Both the position numbers and the translations under genes were made by a program. Of a stretch of DNA of 44,521 nucleotides, positions 1 through 7,565 are shown one piece after another (the first letter of the stretch is position 1; each line of letters opens with the position of its first letter). The stretch covers positions 1-44,521 of the forward strand of contig DASXYG010000099.1 of assembly GCA_036502625.1 (NCBI GenBank). Reading direction: 5' to 3'. The notes beneath the pieces are model-generated. The model was not told the DNA's origin and searched no databases. It worked only from the letters and a program-made list of their open reading frames with translations. The DNA is from DASXYG01 sp036502625. GTDB taxonomy: Bacteria > Actinomycetota > Actinomycetes > Streptosporangiales > Streptosporangiaceae.

Positions 1-55
1 GGGGGGTCTGTGGGGTGGGGTTGGGGGAGACGGGGTTCGTTGGGGAGGGCTTTGG
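1..55 (+). other. G-run cluster, potential G-quadruplex
   Basis: The first 55 bases contain seven runs of three or more G (six of them of four or more) separated by short loops, all on the plus strand, just upstream of the FAD oxidoreductase gene. This fits the G-quadruplex pattern of four or more runs of at least three G. Whether it forms or matters is not shown, and the window edge cuts off its left context. Confidence 0.5.
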
Positions 56-149
56 CACCGGGTGCCGGGTTGTTGGTGGGGGGATATATCGTTGCCGCGT
101 ACCAAGCGCGAACGGGCGGGCGGAAATGTCGGGACAGGGAGTTAGTTTG

Positions 150-1571
150 GTGGCCGTGACTGCATCGCCGAACCCGCCGGACCCCGGTTCCGCAGACCCG
201 TTCCTGGCGCATGACGCGGCCGTCGACGAGCTGCGCCGGGCGTACTCCGCGCTGCCGCCCGGGGCGCCCGTGCGGCTGGCCAAGCCCACCAGCAACCTGT
301 TCCGCTTCCGCGACCCGCTCGCCGCGCCGGGGCTCGACGTCTCCCGGTTCAACAAGGTGCTGCGCGTCGACCCCGACGCCCGTACGGCCGACGTCCAGGG
401 CATGACGACGTACGAGGACCTCGTCGCCGCCACTCTGCCGCACGGCCTGATGCCCCTGGTCGTGCCGCAGCTCAAGACGATCACCCTGGGCGGCGCGGTG
501 ACCGGGCTCGGCATCGAGTCGTCGTCGTTCCGCAACGGCCTGCCGCACGAGTCCGTCCTGGAGATGCAGATCCTCACCGGCGACGGCCAGATCGTCGTCG
601 CGGAGCCCACCGGGGAGCACGCCGAGCTGTTCGCCGGCTTCCCGAACTCCTACGGCACCCTCGGCTACTCCCTGCGCCTGAAGATCGAGCTCGAACCCGT
701 CAAGCCGTACGTCCGGCTCCGCCACATCCGGTTCCGCGACGCCGCCGCCTGCATGGCCGCCTTCGCCGACATCTGCGCCGCCGGGGAGTACGACGGCGAG
801 CCGGTCGACTTCATCGACGGCGTCGCGTTCGAGCCCGGCGAGCTCTACATCACGGTCGCGACCTTCGCCGACACCGCGCCCTGGGTCAGCGACTACACCG
901 GCCAGCGCGTCTTCTACCGTTCGCTGCAGCACCACCGCGTCGACTACCTCACCGTCCACGACTACCTCTGGCGGTGGGACACCGACTGGTTCTGGTGCTC
1001 CCGCGCGTTCGGCGTCCAGCAGCCGCTGGTCCGGGCCCTGTGGCCGCGCCGCTACCAGCGCTCCGACGTCTACCGCAAGCTCGTCGCGCTTGACCACCAG
1101 CACGGCATCATGGCGCGGATCGACAACATGCGCGGCGCCCCGCCCCTGGAGAAGGTCATCCAGGACATCGAGGTCGACGTCGCGCGCGGCGCCGAGTTCC
1201 TCGAGTTCTTCCACCGCGACGTCGGCATGAAGCCGGTGTGGATGTGCCCGCTGCGCCTGCGCCGTCCGGGCGGCGCCGCGCCCGCGACCTGGCCGCTCTA
1301 CCCGCTCGACCCCGAGACGCTGTACGTCAACTTCGGGTTCTGGGGCACCGTGCCGCTGACCGACGGCCAGCGCGACGGGCACCACAACCGCCTCGTCGAG
1401 GACGCCGTGTCGGCGCTCGGCGGGCACAAGTCGCTGTACTCCACCGCCTTCTACACCCAAGAGGACTTCTGGCGGCTGTACAACGGCGGCGCGTACACCA
1501 CGCTCAAGAAGCGCTACGACGCCGACGGGCGGCTGCTGGACCTCTACGACAAGACCGTGCGGAGCCGGTAG
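150..1571 (+). CDS. tmsA: FAD-linked oxidoreductase, TmsA/BfaA-like (10-methyl fatty acid reductase)
   Basis: About 473 residues. The N-terminal half has the FAD-binding (PF01565, DHCR24/Diminuto-like) signature: a KPTSNLFRFR segment, a VQGMTTYEDLV stretch and a TLGGAVTGLGIESSSFRNG loop typical of the flavin site. In the known two-enzyme route to tuberculostearic acid, the partner methyltransferase adds a 10-methylene group to oleoyl chains and this FAD enzyme reduces it to 10-methyl. The methyltransferase gene follows 22 bases downstream, the arrangement of Rv3719-Rv3720 and tmsA-tmsB. I chose GTG at 150 because an AGGGAG-type ribosome site sits 8 bases upstream and the length matches homologues. 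ATG at 126 is in frame and possible. The assignment to this family is firm; the exact reaction is inferred from the gene pair. Confidence 0.75.
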   Translation: MAVTASPNPPDPGSADPFLAHDAAVDELRRAYSALPPGAPVRLAKPTSNLFRFRDPLAAPGLDVSRFNKVLRVDPDARTADVQGMTTYEDLVAATLPHGLMPLVVPQLKTITLGGAVTGLGIESSSFRNGLPHESVLEMQILTGDGQIVVAEPTGEHAELFAGFPNSYGTLGYSLRLKIELEPVKPYVRLRHIRFRDAAACMAAFADICAAGEYDGEPVDFIDGVAFEPGELYITVATFADTAPWVSDYTGQRVFYRSLQHHRVDYLTVHDYLWRWDTDWFWCSRAFGVQQPLVRALWPRRYQRSDVYRKLVALDHQHGIMARIDNMRGAPPLEKVIQDIEVDVARGAEFLEFFHRDVGMKPVWMCPLRLRRPGGAAPATWPLYPLDPETLYVNFGFWGTVPLTDGQRDGHHNRLVEDAVSALGGHKSLYSTAFYTQEDFWRLYNGGAYTTLKKRYDADGRLLDLYDKTVRSR

Positions 1572-1593
1572 GGCCCGGGGAAGGGGATTGATC

Positions 1594-2868
1594 ATGCGCC
1601 TTGCGGAGATCTTCGAACGCGTGGCAGGACCGGACACACCGGTCGAGTTCCGTGCGTACGACGGAAGCCGAGCCGGCAAGATCGGGTCGGACATCACCGT
1701 CGAGGTGCGCTCGCCGGTCGCGGTCGCGTACCTCGCGCAGGCACCGGGCGCGCTCGGCCTGGCCCGCGCGTACGTCTCCGGCCACATCGAGCTGTCCGGC
1801 GACATGTACACCGCGCTCGCCCGGATGTCCGAGATGACCCTCGGCGACATCTCGTGGAACGACCGCCTCCAGATCATCAAGGCGCTCGGCGGCACGAAAC
1901 TGCTGGTCCGCGTGCCGCCGCCGCCCCAAGAGAAGCGCATCAACAAGCTGCCGTTCAGCGGCCTGCGCCACTCCAAGGGCCGCGACGCCGAGGTCATCTC
2001 GCACCACTACGACGTCTCCAACAAGTTCTACGAGTACGTCCTGGGCCCGTCCATGGCCTACACCTGCGCCTGCTACCCGTCCGAGGACGCCACGCTTGAG
2101 CAGGCGCAGTACCACAAGCACGACCTCGTGGCCCGCAAGCTCGACCTCCAGCCCGGCATGCGGCTGCTCGACGTCGGCTGCGGCTGGGGCGGCATGGTCA
2201 TGCACGCCGCGAAGCACTACGGCGTCAAGGCGATCGGCGTCACGCTGTCGAAGCAGCAGGCCGAGTGGGCGCAGAAGGCCATCGCCGAGCGCGGCCTGTC
2301 CGACCTCGCCGAGGTCCGCCACATGGACTACCGCGACATCCCCGAGACCGGGTTCGACGCCGTCAGCTCCATCGGCCTGACGGAGCACATCGGGAAGGCG
2401 AACGTCCCCGGCTACTTCCGCGGCCTGTACGACAAGCTCCGCCCCGGCGGCCGCATGCTCAACCACTGCATCACCCGGCCGGACAACAAGGAGCCGTCGA
2501 TCAACCGCGCCGGCTTCATCAACCGCTACGTCTTCCCCGACGGCGAGCTCGAGGGCGTCGGTTGGCTGGCGGGCACGATGAACGACGCCGGGTTCGAGAT
2601 CCGCCACGAGGAGAACCTCCGCGAGCACTACGCCAAGACGCTCGCCGGCTGGTGCGCGAACCTCGAGGCCAACTGGGACGCCGCGCGCGCCGAGGTGGAC
2701 CGCGGAACCGCCCGCGTCTGGCGGCTCTACATGGCCGGCTCCCGTCTCGGCTTCGAGCAGAACGTCGTGCAACTGCACCAGATCCTCGGCGTGAAGCTCG
2801 ACGGCACCCGGTCCCACATGCCGCTTCGCCCGGCTTTCGAGCCGTCCGCGCCGTACCCGGAGTCCTGA
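1594..2868 (+). CDS. tmsB: SAM-dependent CFA-synthase-type methyltransferase, TmsB/BfaB-like
   Basis: 424 residues. Residues about 190-202 carry the SAM-binding motif LLDVGCGWGG, followed by GVTLSKQQ. About residue 264 has the EHIG segment that corresponds to the Glu-His pair of cyclopropane fatty acid synthases. The length (about 420) matches actinobacterial 10-methylene-forming methyltransferases. Role: methylation of phospholipid-bound oleoyl chains from S-adenosylmethionine at the membrane, giving the 10-methylene intermediate reduced by the upstream FAD enzyme. ATG 1594 is preferred over TTG 1588 because AAGGGG lies 7 bases upstream. The 22-base gap to the upstream gene implies one operon. 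A cyclopropane or mycolate-type product cannot be excluded from sequence alone, but the FAD partner favours 10-methyl fatty acids. Confidence 0.78.
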   Translation: MRLAEIFERVAGPDTPVEFRAYDGSRAGKIGSDITVEVRSPVAVAYLAQAPGALGLARAYVSGHIELSGDMYTALARMSEMTLGDISWNDRLQIIKALGGTKLLVRVPPPPQEKRINKLPFSGLRHSKGRDAEVISHHYDVSNKFYEYVLGPSMAYTCACYPSEDATLEQAQYHKHDLVARKLDLQPGMRLLDVGCGWGGMVMHAAKHYGVKAIGVTLSKQQAEWAQKAIAERGLSDLAEVRHMDYRDIPETGFDAVSSIGLTEHIGKANVPGYFRGLYDKLRPGGRMLNHCITRPDNKEPSINRAGFINRYVFPDGELEGVGWLAGTMNDAGFEIRHEENLREHYAKTLAGWCANLEANWDAARAEVDRGTARVWRLYMAGSRLGFEQNVVQLHQILGVKLDGTRSHMPLRPAFEPSAPYPES

Positions 2869-2966
2869 TCGCCTGAGGCCCGCCGATACCGGGCCGTTTC
2901 GCAGGTGAGCATGGTCGTCCGCGCGGGTATGGGGTCCTCACTGGATCGGTGGTGGGGGAGAGCGGC

Positions 2967-3515
2967 ATGGCTTCTCGGTCGCGCAGGACGAACGGACCGT
3001 ACGGGCGTTTCACCCGCACCGGCACCGCGGCCGTCGCCCTTGTGGCGGCGGCCGTCGGCGTTGCCGGGTGCGGGCGCGCCGCGGCGTACCAAGCGGCCGA
3101 CGGTTCCGCGCGCACGGCGGCGCCGACCATCGGCCAGGTGCGCGGCGAGCTGGCCAAGATGGGCTACACCCTCTACCGCCCGACGACGGTGCCGCCCGGG
3201 CCGCTGCGCGCGTTCCGCGGCATCTGGCACTCCGCGGGCGACGGCGCCGTGCAGAACGTGTTCTTCTACGACGGCACCAGGTTCGTCGGGGTGGCGCACG
3301 ACCCGAACTTCCGTTCCGCGGTGATCGAGGCGCAGGACGGCGCGAAGGTGACCGTACGGCAGTACCTCTACCGTCCGTCCGACCCGAACTGCTGCCCCGG
3401 CGGCGGAACCCGCGACTATGTGTTCACCTGGTCCGACGGGCACCTGAACGTCCGTACGGGCGGCGCCGCGCACGCCGCGCCGACCACGCCGCCCGCCACG
3501 CCCGACCCCGTCTGA
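2967..3515 (+). CDS. LppP/LprE-like lipoprotein
   Basis: 182 residues. The N-terminus is basic (SRSRRTNGPYGRF), followed by a hydrophobic segment and the lipobox VAGC near residue 37, so it should be exported and lipid-anchored. The mature part has the pattern of the LppP/LprE family: a YDGTRFVG strand, an IEAQDGAKVTVRQYLYRPSDPNCCPGG-like segment (paraphrased to its core VTVRQYLYR...CCPGG) and a final FTWSDGHL strand. The role of this family is unknown. ATG 2967 follows GGGGGAG with 6 bases of spacing, better than GTG 2949. It sits 98 bases after the methyltransferase and may have its own promoter. A link to the lipid genes upstream is possible but unproven. Confidence 0.65.
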   Translation: MASRSRRTNGPYGRFTRTGTAAVALVAAAVGVAGCGRAAAYQAADGSARTAAPTIGQVRGELAKMGYTLYRPTTVPPGPLRAFRGIWHSAGDGAVQNVFFYDGTRFVGVAHDPNFRSAVIEAQDGAKVTVRQYLYRPSDPNCCPGGGTRDYVFTWSDGHLNVRTGGAAHAAPTTPPATPDPV

Positions 3516-3521
3516 CCGCGG

Positions 3522-3540
3522 CGCGCGCGGCGCCGCGCGT
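3522..3540 (+). terminator. possible GC-rich terminator
   Basis: Self-complementary CGCGCGGCGCCGCGCG core directly after the lipoprotein stop. It lacks a loop of its own and a T-tract, so it is a weak candidate. Confidence 0.3.
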
Positions 3541-3582
3541 GGGCCTGCCCGCCGCGATTGGAACGTGTTACCGTCTGGGGCC

Positions 3583-4467
3583 ATGCAGGCCGCGGCGGAG
3601 CGCAACCCGATCAAGACGGTCCGGGCGAACGGCCTGGAGTTCGGCTATCTGGAGGCCGGCGACGGCCCGCTCGCGCTCTGCCTGCACGGCTTCCCCGACT
3701 CCGCGTACACCTGGCGCCACCTGCTGCCCGAGCTCGCCGCCGCCGGCTACCACGCGGTCGCGCCGTTCCTGCGCGGCTACGCGCCGACCGAGGTGCCCGC
3801 CGACGGCGCGTACCAGACGGGCGCGCTGGTCTCCGACGCCGTCGCGCTGCACGACGCGCTCGGCGGCGACGACCAGGCGGTGATCGTCGGCCACGACTGG
3901 GGCGGCTTCGCGACGTACGGCGCGCTGTCGTACGCGCCGGAGCGCTGGCGGCGCGCGGTCACGCTCGCCGTGCCGCCGCCCGCGGTGATGGTCACCGCGT
4001 TCTTCGACTACGAGCAGCTCAAGCGGTCGTTCTACATGTTCGTGTTCCAGACGTCCCTGGCCGAGATCGCGGTCGCCGCCGACGACATGGCGTTCATCGA
4101 CGGCCTGTGGCGCGACTGGTCGCCCGGCTACGCCGCGGTCGAGGACCTCGCGCACGCCAAGGACTGCCTGCGCGAGCCCGCGAACCTGGGCGCCGCGATC
4201 GGCTACTACCGGGCGATGCTCGACGCCTCGCGCCACCAGGAGGCGTACGCCGACGCGCAGCACGCGGCCGGGCGCCCGCCCGCCAGGCCCGTGCTCTACC
4301 TGCACGGCCGCGACGACGGCTGCCTCGGCGCCGACCTGTCCACCGACGTGGGCGACCACCTCGGCGCGGACTCCCGGCTCATCCGCATCGACGGCGCCGG
4401 CCACTTCCTGCACCTGGAGCGCCCGGCGCAGGTCAACCGGCACATCCTCGACTGGCTCGCGGACTGA
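3583..4467 (+). CDS. alpha/beta hydrolase, epoxide hydrolase/dehalogenase type
   Basis: 294 residues. The N-terminal strand-turn HGFPDSAYTWRHL is the oxyanion-hole HGFP motif. The nucleophile elbow is VGHDWGG, so the nucleophile is Asp rather than Ser, as in epoxide hydrolases and haloalkane dehalogenases. The general base is the His of DGAGHFLHLERP near the C-terminus. The length matches the family (about 290-320). Start ATG 3583: a TACCGT hexamer lies 8 bases upstream and there is no clear ribosome site, so the message may be almost leaderless. A hairpin terminator follows. The substrate is unknown; epoxide hydrolase is the better guess because no halide-binding Trp pair could be confirmed. 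Confidence 0.75.
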   Translation: MQAAAERNPIKTVRANGLEFGYLEAGDGPLALCLHGFPDSAYTWRHLLPELAAAGYHAVAPFLRGYAPTEVPADGAYQTGALVSDAVALHDALGGDDQAVIVGHDWGGFATYGALSYAPERWRRAVTLAVPPPAVMVTAFFDYEQLKRSFYMFVFQTSLAEIAVAADDMAFIDGLWRDWSPGYAAVEDLAHAKDCLREPANLGAAIGYYRAMLDASRHQEAYADAQHAAGRPPARPVLYLHGRDDGCLGADLSTDVGDHLGADSRLIRIDGAGHFLHLERPAQVNRHILDWLAD

Positions 4468-4470
4468 CCG

Positions 4471-4496
4471 CCCGGCGGGGAAAATGCCTCGCCGGG
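4471..4496 (+). terminator. hairpin terminator after the epoxide hydrolase-like gene
   Basis: CCCGGCGGGG pairs with CCTCGCCGGG (10 pairs, one G-U) around the loop AAAATG, starting 4 bases after the stop codon. There is no T-tract, which is common in actinomycetes. Confidence 0.6.
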
Positions 4497-4512
4497 GGGC
4501 AGACCCGTCTGC

Positions 4513-4551
4513 TAGCTTTCAGTCGCCCGTGACACCGCGCGAGGAGGTGAG
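4513..4551 (+). promoter_or_regulatory. leader-ORF promoter element and strong ribosome site
   Basis: TAGCTT at 4513-4518 fits the actinobacterial -10 pattern TAnnnT; no good -35 is visible. GAGGAGG at 4541-4547 is a near-perfect Shine-Dalgarno sequence 8 bases before the leader ORF's ATG. Confidence 0.4.
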
Positions 4552-4555
4552 ACCC

Positions 4556-4609
4556 ATGAACGCTGCACCGCTGTGGGTGCTCCCTCTGCCGTCACGGTCG
4601 GGCGACTGA
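4556..4609 (+). CDS. 17-codon leader peptide upstream of the hydrolase
   Basis: A short ORF, MNAAPLWVLPLPSRSGD, ends 55 bases before the next gene. Its ribosome site GAGGAGG is far stronger than that of the downstream gene, so it should be well translated. Downstream, AGGTG (4613-4617) and CGGGAG (4622-4627) can pair with CACCT (4660-4664) and CTCCCG (4646-4651), which places the hydrolase ribosome site (GAAAGG, 4651-4656) within the folded region. GCTCCC inside the ORF (4579-4584) can compete for GGGAGC (4623-4628). This is the layout of a regulatory uORF. It could be a ribosome-stalling attenuator or simple translational coupling; the signal is unknown. Confidence 0.6.
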   Translation: MNAAPLWVLPLPSRSGD

Positions 4610-4612
4610 CGT

Positions 4613-4664
4613 AGGTGTCGCCGGGAGCGCCGCGAAGTTCAGGCACTCCCGAAAGGCAGCACCT
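4613..4664 (+). promoter_or_regulatory. hairpin sequestering the hydrolase ribosome site
   Basis: Two helices, 4613-4617 with 4660-4664 and 4622-4627 with 4646-4651, are separated by an internal loop that contains the Shine-Dalgarno sequence. It closes one base before the start codon at 4665. Found by eye; the folding energy was not calculated. Confidence 0.45.
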
Positions 4665-5423
4665 ATGCACTCTTTGCAGTTCACCGCCGAGTCCTCGGCG
4701 GACGGCGTGGCCCAGCGCGAATTCACCGTGGACGGCGTCCCCGGTGTCCTCTGGTCGCCGGCCTCCGGCGCCGGGCGCGCGCCCCTGGTCCTGATGGGGC
4801 ACGGCGGCGGCAACCACAAGAAGCACCCGGCGATGTCCGGCCGTGCCGAGCGCCTAGTGGCCGGCTGCGGCTTCCACGCCGCGGTCATCGACGCGCCCGG
4901 CCACGGCGACCGGCCGCGTACGGCGCACGACGACGCGGAGGTCGCCGACCTGTTCCGGGCGCGAGCGGCGGGCGAGCCGGAAGGCCCGATCGTCGTCCGC
5001 TACAACGACCACCTGGCGCGGCTCGCCGTACCCGAGTACCAGGCGATGCTGGACGCGCTCCAGGGGCTTCCGGAGATCGGCGCCGGCGGGCCGGTCGGCT
5101 ACTGGGGCATCAACATGGGCACCGCGATCGGCATACCGCTGGTGGCGGTCGAGCCGCGGATCACGGCCGCGGTCTTCGGCCAGCACTGGCCCGACGTCCT
5201 GGCCGAGCAGGCAAAGGCGATCACCATCCCGATCGAGTTCGACATGCAGTGGGACGACGAGCACATCTCCCGCGAGGAGGGCCTCGCCCTGTTCGACGCC
5301 TTCGCCTCACCAGAGAAGTCCCTGCACGTGAACTCGGGCCGCCACAAGGAACTGCCCCGGTTCGAGGCCGACAGCGCGGTCCGCTTCTTCGCCCGGCATC
5401 TCGGCGGAGCGGTCGCCTCGTAG
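4665..5423 (+). CDS. alpha/beta hydrolase with substituted nucleophile (Ser to Asn)
   Basis: 252 residues, of the dienelactone-hydrolase/acyl-peptidase-like alpha/beta fold: MGHGGGNHKKHP oxyanion strand, IDAPGHGDR turn, acidic WDDE region near residue 197, and SGRHKELPRF providing the family His. The nucleophile elbow reads GYWGINMGT, where relatives as I recall them have G-L-S-M-G. Residue 150 is Asn, codon AAC at 5112-5114, one transition from the Ser codon AGC. Unless a neighbouring residue substitutes, classical esterase activity is not expected; it may bind ligands or be a recent mutant. The start ATG 4665 is covered by the leader-ORF hairpin described above. A terminator hairpin follows. 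Confidence 0.7.
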   Translation: MHSLQFTAESSADGVAQREFTVDGVPGVLWSPASGAGRAPLVLMGHGGGNHKKHPAMSGRAERLVAGCGFHAAVIDAPGHGDRPRTAHDDAEVADLFRARAAGEPEGPIVVRYNDHLARLAVPEYQAMLDALQGLPEIGAGGPVGYWGINMGTAIGIPLVAVEPRITAAVFGQHWPDVLAEQAKAITIPIEFDMQWDDEHISREEGLALFDAFASPEKSLHVNSGRHKELPRFEADSAVRFFARHLGGAVAS

Positions 5424-5439
5424 CCCTGAGGCGCGCGGT

Positions 5440-5467
5440 CGCGGCGTCCGGCACACCGGGCGCCGCG
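5440..5467. terminator. bidirectional hairpin between convergent genes
   Basis: A 12-pair stem (5440-5451 with 5456-5467, one G-U) with loop CACA lies between the plus-strand hydrolase (ends 5423) and the minus-strand membrane protein (ends 5476), so it can serve both. Confidence 0.7.
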
Positions 5468-5475
5468 AGCCGGGG

Positions 5476-6570
5476 CTAGCGGACCGTGATTCGGGCCAGT
5501 GCCGATGCGGCGAGGCGGTGTGCCGTGGCGGTGGCCGGGGCGATGGGCTTGCCGCCGAGCTTTCCCGTGCGCGGCTGGTAGACGAGGCGGACGAGGACGT
5601 TGGCGCGGCGGGCCTCGATGCGGACCATGCTGGCGTTGCCCGGGGCGCGGGGGTACGTGGAGACGGTCATGGCGGCCTCGTCGCCGAGGCCGGGCACGGG
5701 GCGGGTGCCGGTCGTGGCGGGGCCGGGGCGGGTGGCGTCGGCGCGCAGCTCGCGGGCGGCGTGCTCGATGCCGCCGTCCTGCCCCGCGGCGTAGCGGTAC
5801 AGGTCGTACGTCAGGCCGAGGGCGCCGTCGCCGTAGGAACAGGAGTCGGTGCCGTCCGAGGACGCGGTGCGGTCGCCGGAATGCCGCGGCGACTGGACGC
5901 CCAGCGCGCGGGCGTCGGCGGCGATGACCGGGCAGGCGTACGGCACCTGGGACGCCTCGTGGCGGCCGGGCCACAGCGGGCTGTGCCACAGCGGGTCGAG
6001 CGTCACGAGCGCCGCCGCCCACAGCACCGCCAGCAGCGCATGGACCAGCAGGCGCCCGGTCGTACGCCGCCGGGCGCCGCGGGCGACCGGGACGCCGGCG
6101 CGGCGCGCGATGTCGTCCACGCCGGAGGTGAACGAGGGGTCGGGGCGGAACCGCCAGCGGCGGGGCGCGCCCAGCTCCACCCACTGCTCGCCGCGCCGGA
6201 ACGCCGCCACCTCGGTCAGCAGCCGCCGCCTGGTCTCCACCGCGTGCACCTCCGACCAGGGCACGGTGTAGGCCTTGGCGGGGTCGGCGCGGGTCTCCAT
6301 CTCGCCGGAGCGCAGCACGACCCGCCCGGACAGGATCGGGGTGGCGACGATCGCGAGCACGGCGGCGGCGACCGCGACGCAGCAGCCGGGGATGAGCACG
6401 CCCGTGATGAAGCAGACCACCGCGAGCGCGCCGAGCAGCAGCGCGCCGAGCGCCACCCCGGCGGCCGGCGCGCGCATCGGCCACGGCGGCCTGAGCACCA
6501 CCGCGGGCCCCTCGGCCTCGCCGCCGGGCGCGCGGCCGGACGGACCTGGCGGTGCGGCCGGCTTGGGCAT
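5476..6570 (-). CDS. membrane protein with PH-like domain and DUF3558-like C-terminus
   Basis: 364 residues. After a Pro/Gly-rich start come two hydrophobic segments (about residues 35-75: AGVALGALLLGALAVV and a following CCVAVAAAVLAIV helix), then a PH-like region (GRVVLRSGEMETRAD ... VPWSEVHAVETRRR) as in small actinobacterial membrane proteins. A third transmembrane helix (LLVHALLAVLWAAALVTL) precedes an extracellular domain starting CPVIAADARALG with a paired CSYG further on, similar to DUF3558 lipoprotein domains. The N-terminal part looks cytosolic and the C-terminal part external. ATG 6570 has GGAG upstream; longer in-frame extensions run through repeat DNA and are unlikely. Function unknown. 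Confidence 0.6.
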   Translation of the reverse strand: MPKPAAPPGPSGRAPGGEAEGPAVVLRPPWPMRAPAAGVALGALLLGALAVVCFITGVLIPGCCVAVAAAVLAIVATPILSGRVVLRSGEMETRADPAKAYTVPWSEVHAVETRRRLLTEVAAFRRGEQWVELGAPRRWRFRPDPSFTSGVDDIARRAGVPVARGARRRTTGRLLVHALLAVLWAAALVTLDPLWHSPLWPGRHEASQVPYACPVIAADARALGVQSPRHSGDRTASSDGTDSCSYGDGALGLTYDLYRYAAGQDGGIEHAARELRADATRPGPATTGTRPVPGLGDEAAMTVSTYPRAPGNASMVRIEARRANVLVRLVYQPRTGKLGGKPIAPATATAHRLAASALARITVR

Positions 6571-6616
6571 CGGGACTCCGATCGGAGGATCGCCTGCGGA
6601 CGCGACGATCCTATGG

Positions 6617-6870
6617 CGACCGGACCCGCCGCGGCCCCCCGGAATTTCCGGTTGTGGATAACCGCGGCTCCCAGGAGTTCTCCGGCTGTGGGCACCGCGG
6701 AGGCATCGGTCAGCCCAGGACCATCGGGCCGCCGCGGCACCCGGGGGTTTCCCGGCTGTGGGCAACCGGCTGGCGGCGGTCAGCCTGGACGACCGGGCCC
6801 GCCGCCCCCGGGTTTCTCCGGTTTGGGCAACCGCGTCGGTGGTGGTCAGCCCTGGACGATCGGGGCGCGG
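6617..6870 (-). repeat. degenerate tandem repeat with DnaA-box-like words
   Basis: The word GGTCAGCC recurs at 6709, 6779 and 6844, giving periods of 70 and 65 bases, with two shorter decayed units to the left. Every unit carries a CCGG-TGTGGGCAACCG core. Read on the minus strand these cores are TTATCCACA (6653-6661), GTGCCCACA (6687-6695), TTGCCCACA (6757-6765) and TTGCCCAAA (6822-6830). The first is a perfect DnaA box; TTGCCCACA is one base from the actinobacterial form TTGTCCACA. The last unit includes the stop codon and final codons of the minus-strand gene ending at 6846, so the array looks like repeated duplication of that gene's 3' end. Confidence 0.7.
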
Positions 6871-7418
6871 GGTGGGAGGCCGAAGGCCTTGCGGGCGGCG
6901 GGGGCCGGGTCGGGGAAGACGCCGTTGGTTGAGGCGCGCATCGCTACTCGGGCGCCGTCCGCAGTGAACATGCGGTTGACCGACCACGCGAACCTGGTGC
7001 CGTCGCCGGGGTGCTGTACGTGCACGGGGGTCCAGCCCGCGCCGCCGCGCTGGAGGCCGATGACCAGGGGGGATGCGTAGCCCGCGTCGGTGACGAGGTG
7101 GTCGCCGTCGCGGAGGTACTCGGCGCATTCCGCGACGATGCCGACGTGCAGCCGGCCCGCCGCGTAGCGCGACTCGATCGGCGTGACGGCGCAGTACCAC
7201 CGGGCCGCGCCGGGCCGCCGCTCGGCGAGCGGGCCGGCCCAGGCTCCCGCCGCGGCGGTCGGGAGGTACGCCTCGATGGCCGGCACGGTGCGCCGCGCGG
7301 CGGCGTCGAGGTGCGGCCGGTGCGCCGCGTCGTACGCGCGTACGGCGACGGTCACCGCCGCGACCAGCACGACCGCGGCGATCACCCCACCGATGACGAA
7401 CGTGCGACGGGACGGCAT
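6846..7418 (-). CDS. membrane-anchored protein of unknown function
   Basis: 190 residues. The start MPSRRTF is followed by a single hydrophobic helix (about residues 7-27, VIGGVIAAVVLVAAVTVAV) and an external domain with two Cys (WYCAVTP and VAECAEY) that could form a disulfide. It ends RAPIVQG. I do not recognise the family. ATG 7418 has a perfect GGAGGT 6 bases upstream. The 3' end, including the stop, is the terminal unit of the tandem repeat at 6617-6870. It is transcribed away from the P450 gene; a gap of about 150 bases is shared. Confidence 0.65.
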   Translation of the reverse strand: MPSRRTFVIGGVIAAVVLVAAVTVAVRAYDAAHRPHLDAAARRTVPAIEAYLPTAAAGAWAGPLAERRPGAARWYCAVTPIESRYAAGRLHVGIVAECAEYLRDGDHLVTDAGYASPLVIGLQRGGAGWTPVHVQHPGDGTRFAWSVNRMFTADGARVAMRASTNGVFPDPAPAARKAFGLPPRAPIVQG

Positions 7419-7489
7419 GGGACCTCCGATGGCTACGGGCCGTGCCCGGCATTCAATCAGCTCCACGGCCCCCGATGTCCGCCCCGCCC

Positions 7490-7518
7490 TTGACGTAAGT
7501 GGGCACTTTGGCACGATG
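7490..7518 (+). promoter_or_regulatory. possible promoter of the P450 gene
   Basis: TTGACG at 7490-7495 is a good -35; the hexamer 17 bases later (ACGATG) is a poor -10. Weak candidate. Confidence 0.25.
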
Positions 7519-7565
7519 GGGGCCTGGCGTACGGTGTGAACGGTCCCGAGACGGGCGGTGGCGAC

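Noticed and set aside
101..108. ACCAAGCG word upstream of the FAD oxidoreductase as a KstR2-type site
   Set aside because: Only one arm is present; the same half-word also occurs inside the lipoprotein gene near 3087, so it is expected by chance.
1504..2817. Long open frame antisense to the methyltransferase gene
   Set aside because: Same GC artefact; its translation is Val/Leu/Ala/Asp-rich without any recognisable motif.
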